Assembly: GCA_963739235.1 (NCBI GenBank)
Contig: CAVTZY010000019.1
Span: 34,240 to 98,239, forward strand
Source: JAFNAG01 sp963739235
GTDB taxonomy: Bacteria; Acidobacteriota; UBA6911
DNA length: 64,000 nucleotides
Reading direction: 5' to 3'
Shown here: positions 52,751 through 61,770 of the stretch, piece by piece
Layout of the letters: every line of letters starts with the position of its first letter
Numbering within the stretch: position 1 is the stretch's first letter
Made by a program: the position numbers and the translations under genes
Notes under the pieces: generated by a model
The model's database searches: none
Seen by the model: the letters and a program-made list of their open reading frames with translations, nothing else
What the model was told of the DNA's origin: nothing

Positions 52751-53102
52751 TCAGAACACAAGGACCTTGTCGGCTGCTTCAGTCCAGCGGGTCAGTTCGT
52801 CCATCGAGCTGCGGTGCGCTCCCTCAGCCAGCATCTCCGGCTTGATGCCACGAGCATCCATGCAGGAGCCGCATACGCCAACCTGTGCTCCCTTGGCCGC
52901 CAGCAGCTTCAGCATCCGTTCGATGTTGTAGTAGCCGTTGGGAGTCGTTTGCCCGGTCACTGCGCAGGATGCGGCATCTCCGATCAAGAAAACCGATACG
53001 CCGGTTCCCTCTGACTTGCGCGAGGGAGGTCGCTAACCGGAGACCGTTATAGCTGCGTTCCGAGCCGTAGGGTGGGTCGTTCAGAATAATCAAATATTGC
53101 AT
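52751..53102 (-). CDS. DsrE-family protein, one frameshift
   Basis: The N-terminal frame reads MQYLIILNDPPYGSERSYNG and LRLATSLA. After one extra base near 53,018 the second frame goes on KSEGTGVSVFLIGDAASCAV to VGVCGSCMDARG and ends TEAADKVLVF. Put together it is a complete DsrE/YchN-like fold of about 116 residues, with the conserved CGSCMDARG cysteines. DsrE-like proteins move or hold persulfide sulfur. It lies between the SQR-like oxidoreductase and a methyltransferase gene, on the same strand. The break may be a sequencing error. Confidence 0.72.
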
Positions 53103-53130
53103 GGGTGTATCCTTCGAAACTCCGGCTTTT

Positions 53131-54374
53131 TCAGACAGTGATGGGAATGCCGTATAGCCTGCCGCCCATCTTCAACATGGCTCCATATGTCGCCCGCCTC
53201 CAGCCCGGCGGCGAGAGCCACCAACGCTCAAACAGCACTTTTCCGATATGCCAGGCCTTGCCGATTTGCCGCAAGTTGACCTGAGGCGATGGCTCTGCAA
53301 AGAAGTTTCCGTAAGCAAATCCTGCCAGGTCCTCACCCGTTTCCAGCATGCAGTACCCGTCGCCGCAGAAAGTCTCATCCGGCTTCCGTCCTTCGATTTC
53401 AGCGGAAATCCGAGCTGCCACTACCTCAGCCTGCACGTGAGCGAACACGCCGGCTTTCGGCAGCATCAGCGCGAACATCCGGCTTCCAGCGCCCCGGGAT
53501 AGGAATCGCGGTCACATCGCCGAGCGCAAACACACCGGCATGTTCCGTTGCGAGCGTTTGGGGATTCACCGGCACCCAACCTGCGGCATTGGTCAAGCCG
53601 GCGTCCCTTACCAGGCGCGGCGCTCGATGCGGTGGAATGGCTACGAGCAGGTCGTATCTCTCGGTGTTGCCTTGTTGGAATCGCATGACCCGCTCCGCCG
53701 GATCGACGGCTGCCAGGGTGTGGAGAGGCCGGAAACGGATCTGCTTGCTTTCGAGCATCTCCCCAACTGCCGCGCCCAGTTGCGGCCCAGCCACAGGCAT
53801 CGGTTGCGGTTCGGGGGTGTAGAGTTGAATGTCAATGCCCGCCCGGCGCTGATTTCGGCGGAAATAGTCGGCAATCAGCATAGCCCCTTCGTGCGGCGCG
53901 CCTGGGCACTTGTATGGCATCGCAGCTACCACGACCGCGATGCTGCCGCCGGCGAAGCCCGCCAAGGCATTGTGGAGTCGCGAGGCGCCCTCAAATGTGT
54001 AGAACGTTTGAGAAGCTTCCGCCAAACCTGGAATTGCATCCGGCGCCAGTTCCGCGCCGACGGCCACGATGAGGTAATCGAAAGAGATCTCGCCGGTACT
54101 CGTGAACACTTTCCTCGTTGGTCAGGTCCAGCGCTTCCGCATTGGCATGAATGCACTCGACCCCTCGACGCAGCAGATCTGCCACGGGGCGGCGCACCTG
54201 ATGGGGTTTTCGGTCGCCGGTCATCAACCACAGAAACGAAGGCGCGAACGCTTGCTCAACATCGCGTTCTACAAGCACCACGCGGTGATCAGCGGTCAGG
54301 CGCTCCCTCAACCGATTGGCGGCGATCATCCCGCCGACGCCACCACCGAGGATTACGACTGTCTTTGAAGGCAT
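53131..54374 (-). CDS. SQR-like FAD-dependent oxidoreductase, two frameshifts
   Basis: Three open frames make up one protein of about 413 residues. The N-terminus (MPSKTVVILGGGVGGMIAAN) is a dinucleotide-binding fold. The middle contains FDYLIVAVGAELAPDAIPGL, PYKCPGAPHEGAM with a candidate redox Cys, and the FAD-binding GVFALGDVTAIPIPGRWKP. The end reads ALMLPKAGVFAHVQAEVVAA. This is the layout of sulfide:quinone oxidoreductases and related flavoproteins. The frame shifts by one extra base near 54,114 (after LDLTNE) and again near 53,480 (after GRWKP). Expected role: oxidation of sulfide or persulfide with electrons going to quinone. Confidence 0.75.
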
Positions 54375-54440
54375 GCTGGTTCTCTCCTCTAATCTATGTG
54401 GCGAAGTCCGCCTACTGCATCCGCGATTACGATTGTGGCG

Positions 54441-55551
54441 TCACGCAGCTTCCTCTCGGGTTGTGTGCCGTCCGGTAGAGAGCCGGAGCGTTCCGCGAGC
54501 CCAATCCACCGGGACACCCATCGCGCGAAGAACATGGGAGATCTGAACCTCGCCGGAATGGCAGGCGGCTCCCGCCGACGCGGCAACATAGGGCTCGATG
54601 GCAGTGAGAAGCTCGTTCGCGTTGACGCCACGAATACTGAGACTCAGAGTGTTGGGAAGGCGCTGCTCGGGGTGCCCGTTCACTCGAACGTCCACGATTT
54701 TCTCCCGGAGCCCCCGCTCCAACTCATCGCGGCTCTCACGCATGCGCGCCATGTTCAGGGCAAGGTCACGCCTGGCAACTTCACAAGCCGCGCCGAGCCC
54801 GACAATCTCAAGGACATTCTCAGTCCCCGGCCTGCGCCCGCGCTCCTGACCGGCTCCGCGCATCAGCGGATGAAGGGCGACCCCATCCCGGATATAGAGA
54901 GCGCCGACTCCCTTGGGTGCGTAGAGCTTGTGTCCGGCGATGGTCAGGAGATCGACCCCGAGCTCGTGAACGTCGGTAGGGATCTTGCCGACCGACTGCG
55001 CCGCGTCGATGTGGAAGATGATTCCCGCGCCGCCGCGCGACCTTCGCCAAAGCCCGGATCGGCTGGATGGTGCCGACTTCGTTGTTCGCATGCATGAGCG
55101 TAATGAGGATGGTATCCGGTCGAATCGCCGCCTCCGCCTCCTCGACACTCACCAATCCGTCCGCATCAACAGGCAGCCAGGTGACTTCGAATCCCTCGGC
55201 CTCCAGCCGGCGGCACACTTCAGTCACGGCGTGGTGTTCGATCCGGCTCGTGATGATGTGACGTCCCGGCTTCGCACCAGCAAGGGCAGTTCCGCGAATG
55301 GCGTAATTGTTGGATTCCGTCCCTCCGCTGGTAAATACAATTTCATCCGGTTTCGAGTTGAGGAGTCTCGGCAACCTGGGAACGGGCCTGAGCAACCGCA
55401 GCGCGCGTGACAGCGCCATATCGGTGTGCGCTGGACGGATTCCCGAACTGACCTTCAAGGAACGGTCTCATGGCCGCCACAACCTCAGGTGCATGCGGTG
55501 TCGTCGCGTTGTAGTCCAGGTAGATTGGCTGATTCGTCCCGCATCGCCCAT
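54441..55551 (-). CDS. Cysteine desulfurase (IscS/NifS-like), frameshifted
   Basis: Reconstructed in order: NQPIYLDYNATTPHAPEVVA, FLEGQFGNPSSAHRYG, LLNSKPDEIVFTSGGTESNN, HAVTEVC, HIDAAQSVGKIPTD, LLTIAGHKLYAPKGVGALYI with the PLP-binding Lys, RRPGTENV, and AASAGAACHSGEVQISH with the catalytic Cys. The frame needs one base removed near 55,365 and another near 55,022. The start region (ATG 55551) also appears shifted. The enzyme takes sulfur from cysteine as persulfide, in line with rhodanese and DsrE proteins encoded around it. It follows the ArsR-rhodanese gene by 4 bases. Confidence 0.78.
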
Positions 55552-55555
55552 ATGC

Positions 55556-56257
55556 CTACCTCTCCTCGCCGGCGGCGACAGGCAGGCCCTCCGCCTGCCA
55601 GTCCTGGACGCTCTCCTCCAGGCGGAAGGCGCTGAATCCGCGTGCCCGAAGGATTTCAACTGCTTGCACAGCCAGCACACAGTAGGGGCCTCGGCAGTAG
55701 GCGACAACATCGCGATTCCGCGGCAGGTCCGAAAGACGTCGCTCGAGCTCCTTGAGCGGAATCGAAAGCGCCCCGGGTATGTGACCAGCCTTGTATTCCT
55801 CCCCAGGACGAACATCCAGAACAGTGACGTCCCCGCTCCTCACCCTAGTCAGGAGTGCTTTCCGATCAATAGGTTCCATGCCTTTCCGGCCTTGCAGGAA
55901 GGTGCGCGTAATTTCACGAACCTCCGTCAAACGCGTCTCAGCCAGAACGCGCAGCGAGCGGAAGAATTCGCAAACCGTCTCGTCGGCCAGCCGGTAGGTC
56001 ACAAACAGCCCTGATTTTTCGGCTTCTATCAATCGGGCTGCGCGGAGCACTTTCAGGTGCTGTGACGTGTTGGCTACGCCAAGGTTGGCTTCCTTTGCCA
56101 GGACATCCACGGTTCGTGGGGCCTGGCACAGGAGGTCCAATAGCTCCAACCGGCTGGAGTTCGAGATGGCTTTGCCAATGCGGGAGAATTGTTCGTAAAT
56201 GGCGGTTTTGTACTTACGATTTGGATTCGACATATAGTTATGTTTCTCGTTTCGCAT
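55556..56257 (-). CDS. ArsR-type regulator fused to a rhodanese domain
   Basis: The 233-residue protein has an N-terminal ArsR winged helix (SSRLELLDLLCQAPRTVDVL, ANTSQHLKVLRAARLIEAEK) and a C-terminal rhodanese domain (about residues 125-225: VTVLDVRPGEEYKAGHIPGA, VVAYCRGPYCVLAVQAVEIL). The CRGPYC loop carries the active-site Cys. Such fusions are thought to sense sulfane sulfur by persulfidation. It stands at the head of the cysteine desulfurase-SQR-DsrE group and probably controls it. The start could also be ATG 56233. Confidence 0.9.
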   Translation of the reverse strand: MRNEKHNYMSNPNRKYKTAIYEQFSRIGKAISNSSRLELLDLLCQAPRTVDVLAKEANLGVANTSQHLKVLRAARLIEAEKSGLFVTYRLADETVCEFFRSLRVLAETRLTEVREITRTFLQGRKGMEPIDRKALLTRVRSGDVTVLDVRPGEEYKAGHIPGALSIPLKELERRLSDLPRNRDVVAYCRGPYCVLAVQAVEILRARGFSAFRLEESVQDWQAEGLPVAAGEER

Positions 56258-56297
56258 CGTGTTCCTATTCGTTCACTACGGAGGAAATGAACGAGAC

Positions 56298-56858
56298 TCA
56301 ATGCTGGTGCTGTTGTTCCCTTTGGACAGGAAATCCTTTATTGACCCAGCCCTGTCTGAAGTTATCCGGAAGATACAGGACCTTTACTTTCTTGAATCCC
56401 ATGTCTTCCAGCATCTGGAATGCCGGACGAACATTCGGACACACATTCCATGGGCAGCAGCCGCAATAGATGATAATCTCCGTATCTTTCCCCAGATTCT
56501 TCACCTCTTTTTGCAGGTTTTTCGCTCCATCAGGCTCGGATAATGGCCCGATCAGTTTCGCGCCAGGCACGTGCTCTTTCTTAAAGAGCACGGCGGGGCC
56601 AAAATTAAGAATCAGCGGCTTGCTCGTGCCTGGCTCGGAAACGATCTTTGCCAGCCGCTCCGCTTCCAATAGCCGGTCAGCCGTCCAGGGATCGACAGGC
56701 GCCTGTGTGTTCTGCAAGTTATTGACGCGTCCCCGCCCGGAGTTTTCAAAAGCAGAGCCATTCTGCCCACAGCCCGCAAGCCACACGACAGAGGCAGCCA
56801 AGGCGAAAATAGAGGCCCATACAATTCGGTTTTTGGTAAATCCAGTGAAAGTGTGCAT
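56298..56858 (-). CDS. Rhodanese-like lipoprotein
   Basis: Start at ATG 56858 (MHTFTGFTKNRIVWASIFAL) gives a lipoprotein signal with lipobox VVWLAGCGQ. The mature protein is a rhodanese-like domain: KPLILNFGPAVLFKKEHVPG, EIIIYCGCCPWNVCPNVRPA with a loop rich in Cys, and FKKVKVLYLPDNFRQGWVNK. It would handle sulfane sulfur at the outer face of the membrane. The multi-Cys loop CGCCPWNVC is longer than a usual CxxxxR rhodanese loop and may bind metal or form disulfides. Confidence 0.82.
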   Translation of the reverse strand: MHTFTGFTKNRIVWASIFALAASVVWLAGCGQNGSAFENSGRGRVNNLQNTQAPVDPWTADRLLEAERLAKIVSEPGTSKPLILNFGPAVLFKKEHVPGAKLIGPLSEPDGAKNLQKEVKNLGKDTEIIIYCGCCPWNVCPNVRPAFQMLEDMGFKKVKVLYLPDNFRQGWVNKGFPVQREQQHQH

Positions 56859-57092
56859 TGGAAATCGAATCTCCTTATCTCTTGTGACGACGGGACTCGG
56901 GCCTTCCCGTACCCGCCAGATCGATCTGAAAGGTTGCTCCTCTGCCACCCGATATTTTAATATTTCAGCAGATACTTGAATACTTGTCAATGACGAAGAA
57001 TATTCAATGAGGGAGACTCCAAGGCCACCAAGATCCCAGAAGAGTTGGGCTGATACGTGAAATGCACTGCCCCCTCAATCTGGAGGCGCCCG

Positions 57093-57548
57093 TCAGTGCT
57101 GCTCTATGCCCCTTGTCAGCCCGGCATCGAGCGACCACGTTCCTGCCCCCACAATGAGGAGGAAAATGCAGCCCAAGAGCATCGCATAATCAACCCGGGC
57201 CTCATGCGCCATGGCCCAAAAACCGCTCTTCTGAAGAATAGGAATTTTGGTTGTTGTTATCGCGACCAGCATGTTTATGATGAGCGGAATGGCAGCCAGT
57301 CGGGTAAGAAAGCCCGCGAGAAGAAGCACCCCGCCGACGATCTCCACCACTCCCACAAAGGGAGCCATGACTTCAGGGGATGGAATGCCTATCTTGGTAA
57401 AGCGCCCAACACCCAGGTCCCCCGGAAAGAGGAACTTCTGTATGCCTTCGGAAAGAAACACCCCGCCGACAATAAAACGAATTAGGATAACGGCGGGGGA
57501 AGCATTGGAGGCAAGGAGTTTTCGCCACTTCATGACGGCTCCTTTCAT
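57093..57548 (-). CDS. DoxX-family membrane protein
   Basis: The 151-residue protein has four membrane segments and the DoxX pattern RFIVGGVFLSEGIQKFLFPG, then VMAPFVGVVEIVGGVLLLAG and PLIINMLVAITTTKIPILQK. DoxX relatives are tied to thiosulfate:quinone oxidoreduction in archaea and to redox stress complexes in bacteria. The gene is 3 bp downstream of the hemerythrin-like gene on the same strand, so the two are surely cotranscribed. Confidence 0.88.
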   Translation of the reverse strand: MKGAVMKWRKLLASNASPAVILIRFIVGGVFLSEGIQKFLFPGDLGVGRFTKIGIPSPEVMAPFVGVVEIVGGVLLLAGFLTRLAAIPLIINMLVAITTTKIPILQKSGFWAMAHEARVDYAMLLGCIFLLIVGAGTWSLDAGLTRGIEQH

Positions 57549-57551
57549 CGG

Positions 57552-58262
57552 TCACGCTTTCGGCGTGAACTGCGCGAGGTCGTATATGCCAAGCGCCTTT
57601 TCGATACTCGCCACCTTGTCTACGCTCTTTTCAAAGCCCTCGTCGCCCAGCACCTTGTGTTCGTCTTCTTCCATCTTGTCGCCAAGCGCTTCTACCTGTT
57701 TGGGCGTCAGAAGAGTTCGGAGTGCCGGGAAGAGAACCGTATCCTCCCTGCTCTCGTGGGGCCGGTACATCCGAATGAAGCTCTGACAGGAGGCCATCAG
57801 TTGGGTGCGGTTGTCCTGCGAGCGGAATTGATCAGGCGTCGAGAGACGGAGGATTCGCGCCGTTACTTCGCGACCGGCCTTGTGTTGAGTCTTGAGCGTT
57901 TGGACGAGATCAACGAGTTTCTTGTGCTCCTCGAAGACAGGGAAGATGTACTTCTCTTCGTTCCTTTCGTGGTATTCCTCAACAAAGCTTCGGATCAGCT
58001 CAGCGGTGTGGTTGAAGACTTCGGGCGTCAACTTCCTCTTTGTTCCGAAGCCTCCGGATGGCTTCCTCGTAGATAAGAAGACACCGGTTGAGCACACCGT
58101 GTTCCTTCATCAGATCTTCCGGGGCAGTCACCCCGGCATCAGGATCAATCTTATCGGGGCTCTTCGCCTGTGACGCAGCTGATGCGAGCGCCGGCAGGCC
58201 GGCAATTGAAACCATCCAGCCTTCAGCATACTTCGCCGTCCAATCCTATCTTTCCTATTCAT
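57552..58262 (-). CDS. Tat-exported hemerythrin-like protein, frameshifted
   Basis: Starting at ATG 58262 the frame reads MNRKDRIGRRSMLKAG, a twin-arginine signal. One base is then missing near 58,214 before MVSIAGLPALASAASQAKSP. A second shift (one extra base) lies near 58,031, and the long last frame follows. The hemerythrin-type iron-site residues are spread over MKEHGVLNRCLL, FNHTAELIRSFVEEYHERNE, EKYIFPVFEEH and MYRPHESREDTVLFPALR, so the di-iron set (H, HxxxE, HxxxD-like) is complete. It may bind oxygen or NO outside the cytoplasm. The frame breaks are probably sequence errors, since the parts fit so well. Confidence 0.72.
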
Positions 58263-58598
58263 TTTTCCTTCGCTCTCCTTTCGACTTCAAGATAAGGATT
58301 ATCTTCACCGTAAGGATTTGGAGCGCCTCTGCTAACGTTTTTCGCTTCGTGCTCATGGGCCGATTGATACCTCCACTGACAGCATGTCAGCGATCCGACG
58401 CGACATCCTAATATAATTATATGGGGAAATCAGGTGTTCGGGTGAAATAAGCGGCGCTTGGAATCCAGAGCCAGCCACGACTTCTCCCCAAGACTGATAG
58501 GAATCTGGCAATCAGAAACCGCTGTGAGGGGATCACGATCGGAAATGCGGCTTGGCCTTCCCATCCGCTCTCAGGAGTTGGTCGCTCAAAAGGCGTTG
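58263..58598. other. Gap of 336 bp without a supported gene
   Basis: The stretch between the Tat-exported hemerythrin start and the next gene's end shows no convincing frame. An AT-rich part near 58,410-58,430 (AATATAATTATATGG) could contain a promoter for the hemerythrin-DoxX pair. Confidence 0.3.
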
Positions 58599-58958
58599 CT
58601 ATTTCTTAGGCGCGCGCTTGAGCGTGAACTCCATAGCCATGTCACCTTCCATACTGATCTTCACGGTGTCGCCGGTAAGTTTGCCTTTATGAAGTATGGA
58701 TTTCCCTTCAGAATCTACTGTGAAGGTGAACTCATCTCCCTTTATTTTGCCGTTTGCTATTTCCTTGGGGCCCATCGGCGATTCAATGGAGCCGGTCAGT
58801 TTCTCTCCATCGACCTTGAAGATAAAGACGATGGCCATTTCGTCGCCACCGCCGGGAAGACTCACTTTTCCTTCCCATCTTCCATCAAGATCTGCCGCGA
58901 TGGCAATTGCTGCCATGCTCGAGACCACCAGCAAAAAAAGCATCATGTTTCGCAACAT
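58599..58958 (-). CDS. Small secreted protein
   Basis: The 119-residue protein has a signal peptide (LRNMMLFLLVVSSMAAIAIA) and a beta-rich mature part (DLDGRWEGKVSLPGGGDEMA, IVFIFKVDGEKLTGSIESPM, GKLTGDTVKISMEGDMAMEF). This repeated-strand pattern is seen in many small periplasmic lipocalin-like or DUF-type proteins of Acidobacteria and Planctomycetes. It lies alone between the hemerythrin and CcdA genes. Function unknown. Confidence 0.78.
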   Translation of the reverse strand: MLRNMMLFLLVVSSMAAIAIAADLDGRWEGKVSLPGGGDEMAIVFIFKVDGEKLTGSIESPMGPKEIANGKIKGDEFTFTVDSEGKSILHKGKLTGDTVKISMEGDMAMEFTLKRAPKK

Positions 58959-59082
58959 TCAATTGTCCTTTCCTAGGGGATTGGGAGGATATGCTCGTGG
59001 AACCTCCCAGTCGAACACCTTCACCCATCAGAGACTCTTCTAAATCAATCCTGAAGATTTCGGCCCATGTCGGGTTGAATCC

Positions 59083-59784
59083 CTACCTCATGGCCTGGAG
59101 CAAAATATAGATTCCGCCAAGAACAACAAGAATCCCGCAACTCTGCCTGAGCCACTTGAGCGCCTGGTGGCTCTGTGTCCAGTTCAGATATCGTTCCACG
59201 GATTGAGTGAGCGTGCCGGCGCAAACGATCACCCCACAATGACCGAGGGTAAACGCACCCAGCAGACACAGGGCGCTGCCCGGTGCATTGCCGGCCTTGG
59301 CGAAGACCAGCGCCAGTACTGGGGCCATAAAAGCGAAAGTGCAGGGCCCAAGGCCAACGCCAAACAGGAATCCGAATCCCAGCGCTGCAGTCGCTCCTCG
59401 AAGCTGCACCGCCGTTCCCGGCCTGCCCCAGTTGAGCGGCAGCAAATCCATAAGATAAAACCCAAAGACGAAAAATATCAGGGCGACCGCTGCATTTCCC
59501 GTTTTTCCCAGATCTCCAAGGAGGTGGCCTGCCGAAGCGGTAAGAGCGCCGATCAACGCTATCGATGCCAGAATGCCCAGAGCGAACAGCGTCGATAGCC
59601 GGAAAGCCTCACCGGTCTTCCTCTCATCCTGGGAGGCAAGGAATCCGACCAGAAGCGGAATACTCGACAGATGACAAGGGCTCAACAGGATGCTGATGAC
59701 GCCCCATAGAAAAGCCCCGAGTGTCGCGATAGCCAGAGACTGTTCGAGCGCTCCACTCAGATGGGTCAGCAGGCTTTCGACCAT
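59083..59784 (-). CDS. CcdA/DsbD-type thiol-disulfide membrane transporter
   Basis: The 233-residue protein has six membrane segments with the two conserved Cys motifs LLSPCHLSSIPLLVGFLA (segment I) and GLGPCTFAFMAPVLALVF (segment IV). CcdA/DsbD proteins carry electrons from cytoplasmic thioredoxin across the membrane. The next gene upstream (59791-60195) encodes an exported thioredoxin 6 bp away, its natural partner. Both sit within the arsenic/sulfur gene run, which suggests that they keep a periplasmic thiol reduced. Confidence 0.9.
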   Translation of the reverse strand: MVESLLTHLSGALEQSLAIATLGAFLWGVISILLSPCHLSSIPLLVGFLASQDERKTGEAFRLSTLFALGILASIALIGALTASAGHLLGDLGKTGNAAVALIFFVFGFYLMDLLPLNWGRPGTAVQLRGATAALGFGFLFGVGLGPCTFAFMAPVLALVFAKAGNAPGSALCLLGAFTLGHCGVIVCAGTLTQSVERYLNWTQSHQALKWLRQSCGILVVLGGIYILLQAMR

Positions 59785-59790
59785 TGCCCC

Positions 59791-60195
59791 CTACTCTTTG
59801 TTCATGGCTTTCATTCCTCTGGCCAGCAGCAGGCTCTCAATCGACTTCAAAGGGTAAAAGCCTTCATGGCGATGAAATTCTTTCCCGTCTTTATCTAGAA
59901 AAACCTGGGTAGGCATGACCCGGACGTTATAGGTCTTTCCGGGGGCCTCGTCCTGCACTATGTCGTAGAACACGATCCGGATCTGGTCGCCGAACTTCTT
60001 CTCCAGATCCCGCATGACCGGTTGCATGGCCCGGCAGGGAATGCAGGTGACCGATCCCAGTTCGACAAAGGTTACCTGGGCATTTGATGGAGCGGGCGGA
60101 AAGACCTTCTCGGCCTGCCTTTTCGGCATGCCGCCCTCGTAATAGACGGCCAGTAGTATTGCTGCTACAAATGCGATGCCCACATACTTCTTCAT
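59791..60195 (-). CDS. Membrane-anchored thioredoxin-like protein
   Basis: The 134-residue protein has an N-terminal anchor (KKYVGIAFVAAILLAVYYEG) and a thioredoxin fold with the active site VTCIPCRAMQPVMRDLEKKF (CxxC) and the cis-Pro region NVRVMPTQVFLDKDG. It faces the periplasm and probably receives electrons from the CcdA-like protein encoded 6 bp downstream. The redox target is not evident; rhodanese and SQR-like proteins nearby are candidates. Confidence 0.9.
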   Translation of the reverse strand: MKKYVGIAFVAAILLAVYYEGGMPKRQAEKVFPPAPSNAQVTFVELGSVTCIPCRAMQPVMRDLEKKFGDQIRIVFYDIVQDEAPGKTYNVRVMPTQVFLDKDGKEFHRHEGFYPLKSIESLLLARGMKAMNKE

Positions 60196-60234
60196 CAGTA
60201 CCCTCGGCAGATCCGTACCCTGATCGCGCCCTGC

Positions 60235-60489
60235 TTAATCCTGCGCCGCCATGGCGTTTGTCAGCCAGGTGGCTACTTCTGCAACGGCGGGGATGCGCGC
60301 TGCGCAGACTACCTTCTCATTGATGACGAGCCCCGGCGTTGCCAGGATTTTGTATTTGCGGATCTCGGCAAAATCAGTCACCTTCTCGACACTTGCTTCT
60401 GCACCCAAGGAAGCAACGGCTTTATTTGCCAAATCCGCTAACTTGACGCAGTTGGCGCATCCCGGCCCCAGCACCTTGATCGTAATCAT
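60235..60489 (-). CDS. Small thioredoxin-like protein (redox-active disulfide type)
   Basis: The 84-residue protein matches the short thioredoxin-like family once named redox-active disulfide protein 2. It has LGPGCANCVKLADLANKAVA with a CxxC site (residues 11-14), and the cis-Pro segment ILATPGLVINEKVVCAARIP. These proteins often occur in arsenic or metal-handling operons next to ArsR and permeases, where they serve as small thiol carriers. Here the genes upstream and downstream lie within 50 bases on the same strand. Confidence 0.9.
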   Translation of the reverse strand: MITIKVLGPGCANCVKLADLANKAVASLGAEASVEKVTDFAEIRKYKILATPGLVINEKVVCAARIPAVAEVATWLTNAMAAQD

Positions 60490-60505
60490 TGCAGCTCCCT
60501 AAAAA

Positions 60506-61285
60506 TCAGCCCTTAAGTTTCTTGTATAAGGGCTCAAGTCTTGCCCGGTACATTGCCTTGATATTCGCTTCCTCTTCACCCAGCGGTTTTACCGGAATCA
60601 GATCCATGACCTCGTCGGCCGACATCCCTGACCCGACCAGGGTTTTCATAGCGCCGGCGACCATCTCGGCAACGCCGGTTTCCGCTTCCCTGGCAGACAT
60701 CCCGAACGATTCGGCCAGGTTTCGTAGTTCATTCCACTGGAACCACAGATAAGTCGGGCCCATGGCAGTCACAACGGCATAGGCCTCCAGCTTCTCCTCC
60801 GCGACTTCCGGGCACTTGCCGAGCAGACTCAGCAGCTTGCTTATCTCTTCCTTCTCTTGCAGGCTGAGTGCTGCCGATAAAGCAACCGGATTGTAGCCTT
60901 CCCCGATGATCGAGGCGGCATTCGGGATCAGCCGCACGATCCGATTGAATCCCGCGAGACCTTCGGAGAGCCTGGAGATCGAGAGCTTGGGCGCGAGCGA
61001 AATTACGATTGCGCGCGGCTTTAGGCAATCCTTGATCTCGGCGAGTGAGCCCGGCAATGCCGGAGGATGCAATCCCAGAAAGACCAGGTCTTGCCCTGCA
61101 GCCTCGCGGTTGTTATTGAGAACTGCCTGAATCTCCGGGAATGCGGACTGCAGTTGTTTCAGGACATCCGCATTTATGTCGCTTGCGACAATTTTCGCAG
61201 GCATGCACCCGGCTTTCTTAAGGCCGCCCAGGATAATTCGGGCTACCCTACCTGCTCCTATGAATCCTACTGTTGGTCCGGCCAT
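60506..61285 (-). CDS. Pyrroline-5-carboxylate reductase-like protein
   Basis: The 259-residue protein begins PTVGFIGAGRVARIILGGLK, the Rossmann motif of ProC-type reductases. The C-terminal helical dimer domain follows (TYLWFQWNELRNLAESFGMS, TLVGSGMSADEVMDLIPVKP). The substrate residues of true ProC (the TSPGG... loop) are changed: here the loop reads VGSGMSADEVMDLIP. A role in proline synthesis is therefore doubtful. Its place between OsmC and small thioredoxin genes suggests a redox function with NADPH. Confidence 0.82.
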   Translation of the reverse strand: MAGPTVGFIGAGRVARIILGGLKKAGCMPAKIVASDINADVLKQLQSAFPEIQAVLNNNREAAGQDLVFLGLHPPALPGSLAEIKDCLKPRAIVISLAPKLSISRLSEGLAGFNRIVRLIPNAASIIGEGYNPVALSAALSLQEKEEISKLLSLLGKCPEVAEEKLEAYAVVTAMGPTYLWFQWNELRNLAESFGMSAREAETGVAEMVAGAMKTLVGSGMSADEVMDLIPVKPLGEEEANIKAMYRARLEPLYKKLKG

Positions 61286-61317
61286 CGTCCCCTCCTTGTT
61301 GGATTCCGTTCTCTGCC

Positions 61318-61770
61318 TCAGGTTATGAATTCGACTTGAGGTTCAACGGCGAGCTTCGACTTGATCGAGTTCGCCACCAGACTGTATTTCACCGCGCTTT
61401 CGAGCGCCCGGTGCACCCGTCTGAGGATTCCCTCCTGTCCGGCCGCGTCAGAGCGCATGACAATTCGCGGATGCAGCGTGACCTCCGTGAAGATCTCCGT
61501 GCGGTCGAGTTCGATCCGTTTCACCCCCTCCGCGCGACATTCGTATGAAACAAGGCCTAACTTAAAACGCTCGGCCGACCAGAGGAACATCATCATGATG
61601 CACGTGTTGACGGCCGCCACGAAAGCATCCTCCGGCGTAAGCACTCCGGGATGGCCCTGTGCATCCGGCGGCGCGGAGAAATCCATCTCGGGGCCGTTTC
61701 CCATCCGGATATGACCCCAATGCTCGCTTTTCCAATGAACCGTGGTGTGATAAGTCGCGGTTTGGGACAT
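61318..61770 (-). CDS. OsmC-family protein
   Basis: The ATG at 61770 (MSQTATYHTTVHWKSEHWGH) overlaps the stop of the preceding DGC gene (TGATG). The 150-residue protein has the OsmC/Ohr fold: TPEDAFVAAVNTCIMMMFLW with the first Cys of the peroxidase site, and LGLVSYECRAEGVKRIELDR with the second. Such proteins reduce organic hydroperoxides using lipoylated or other dithiols. That link is of interest, because a GcvH-like lipoyl protein is encoded three genes upstream. Confidence 0.88.
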   Translation of the reverse strand: MSQTATYHTTVHWKSEHWGHIRMGNGPEMDFSAPPDAQGHPGVLTPEDAFVAAVNTCIMMMFLWSAERFKLGLVSYECRAEGVKRIELDRTEIFTEVTLHPRIVMRSDAAGQEGILRRVHRALESAVKYSLVANSIKSKLAVEPQVEFIT

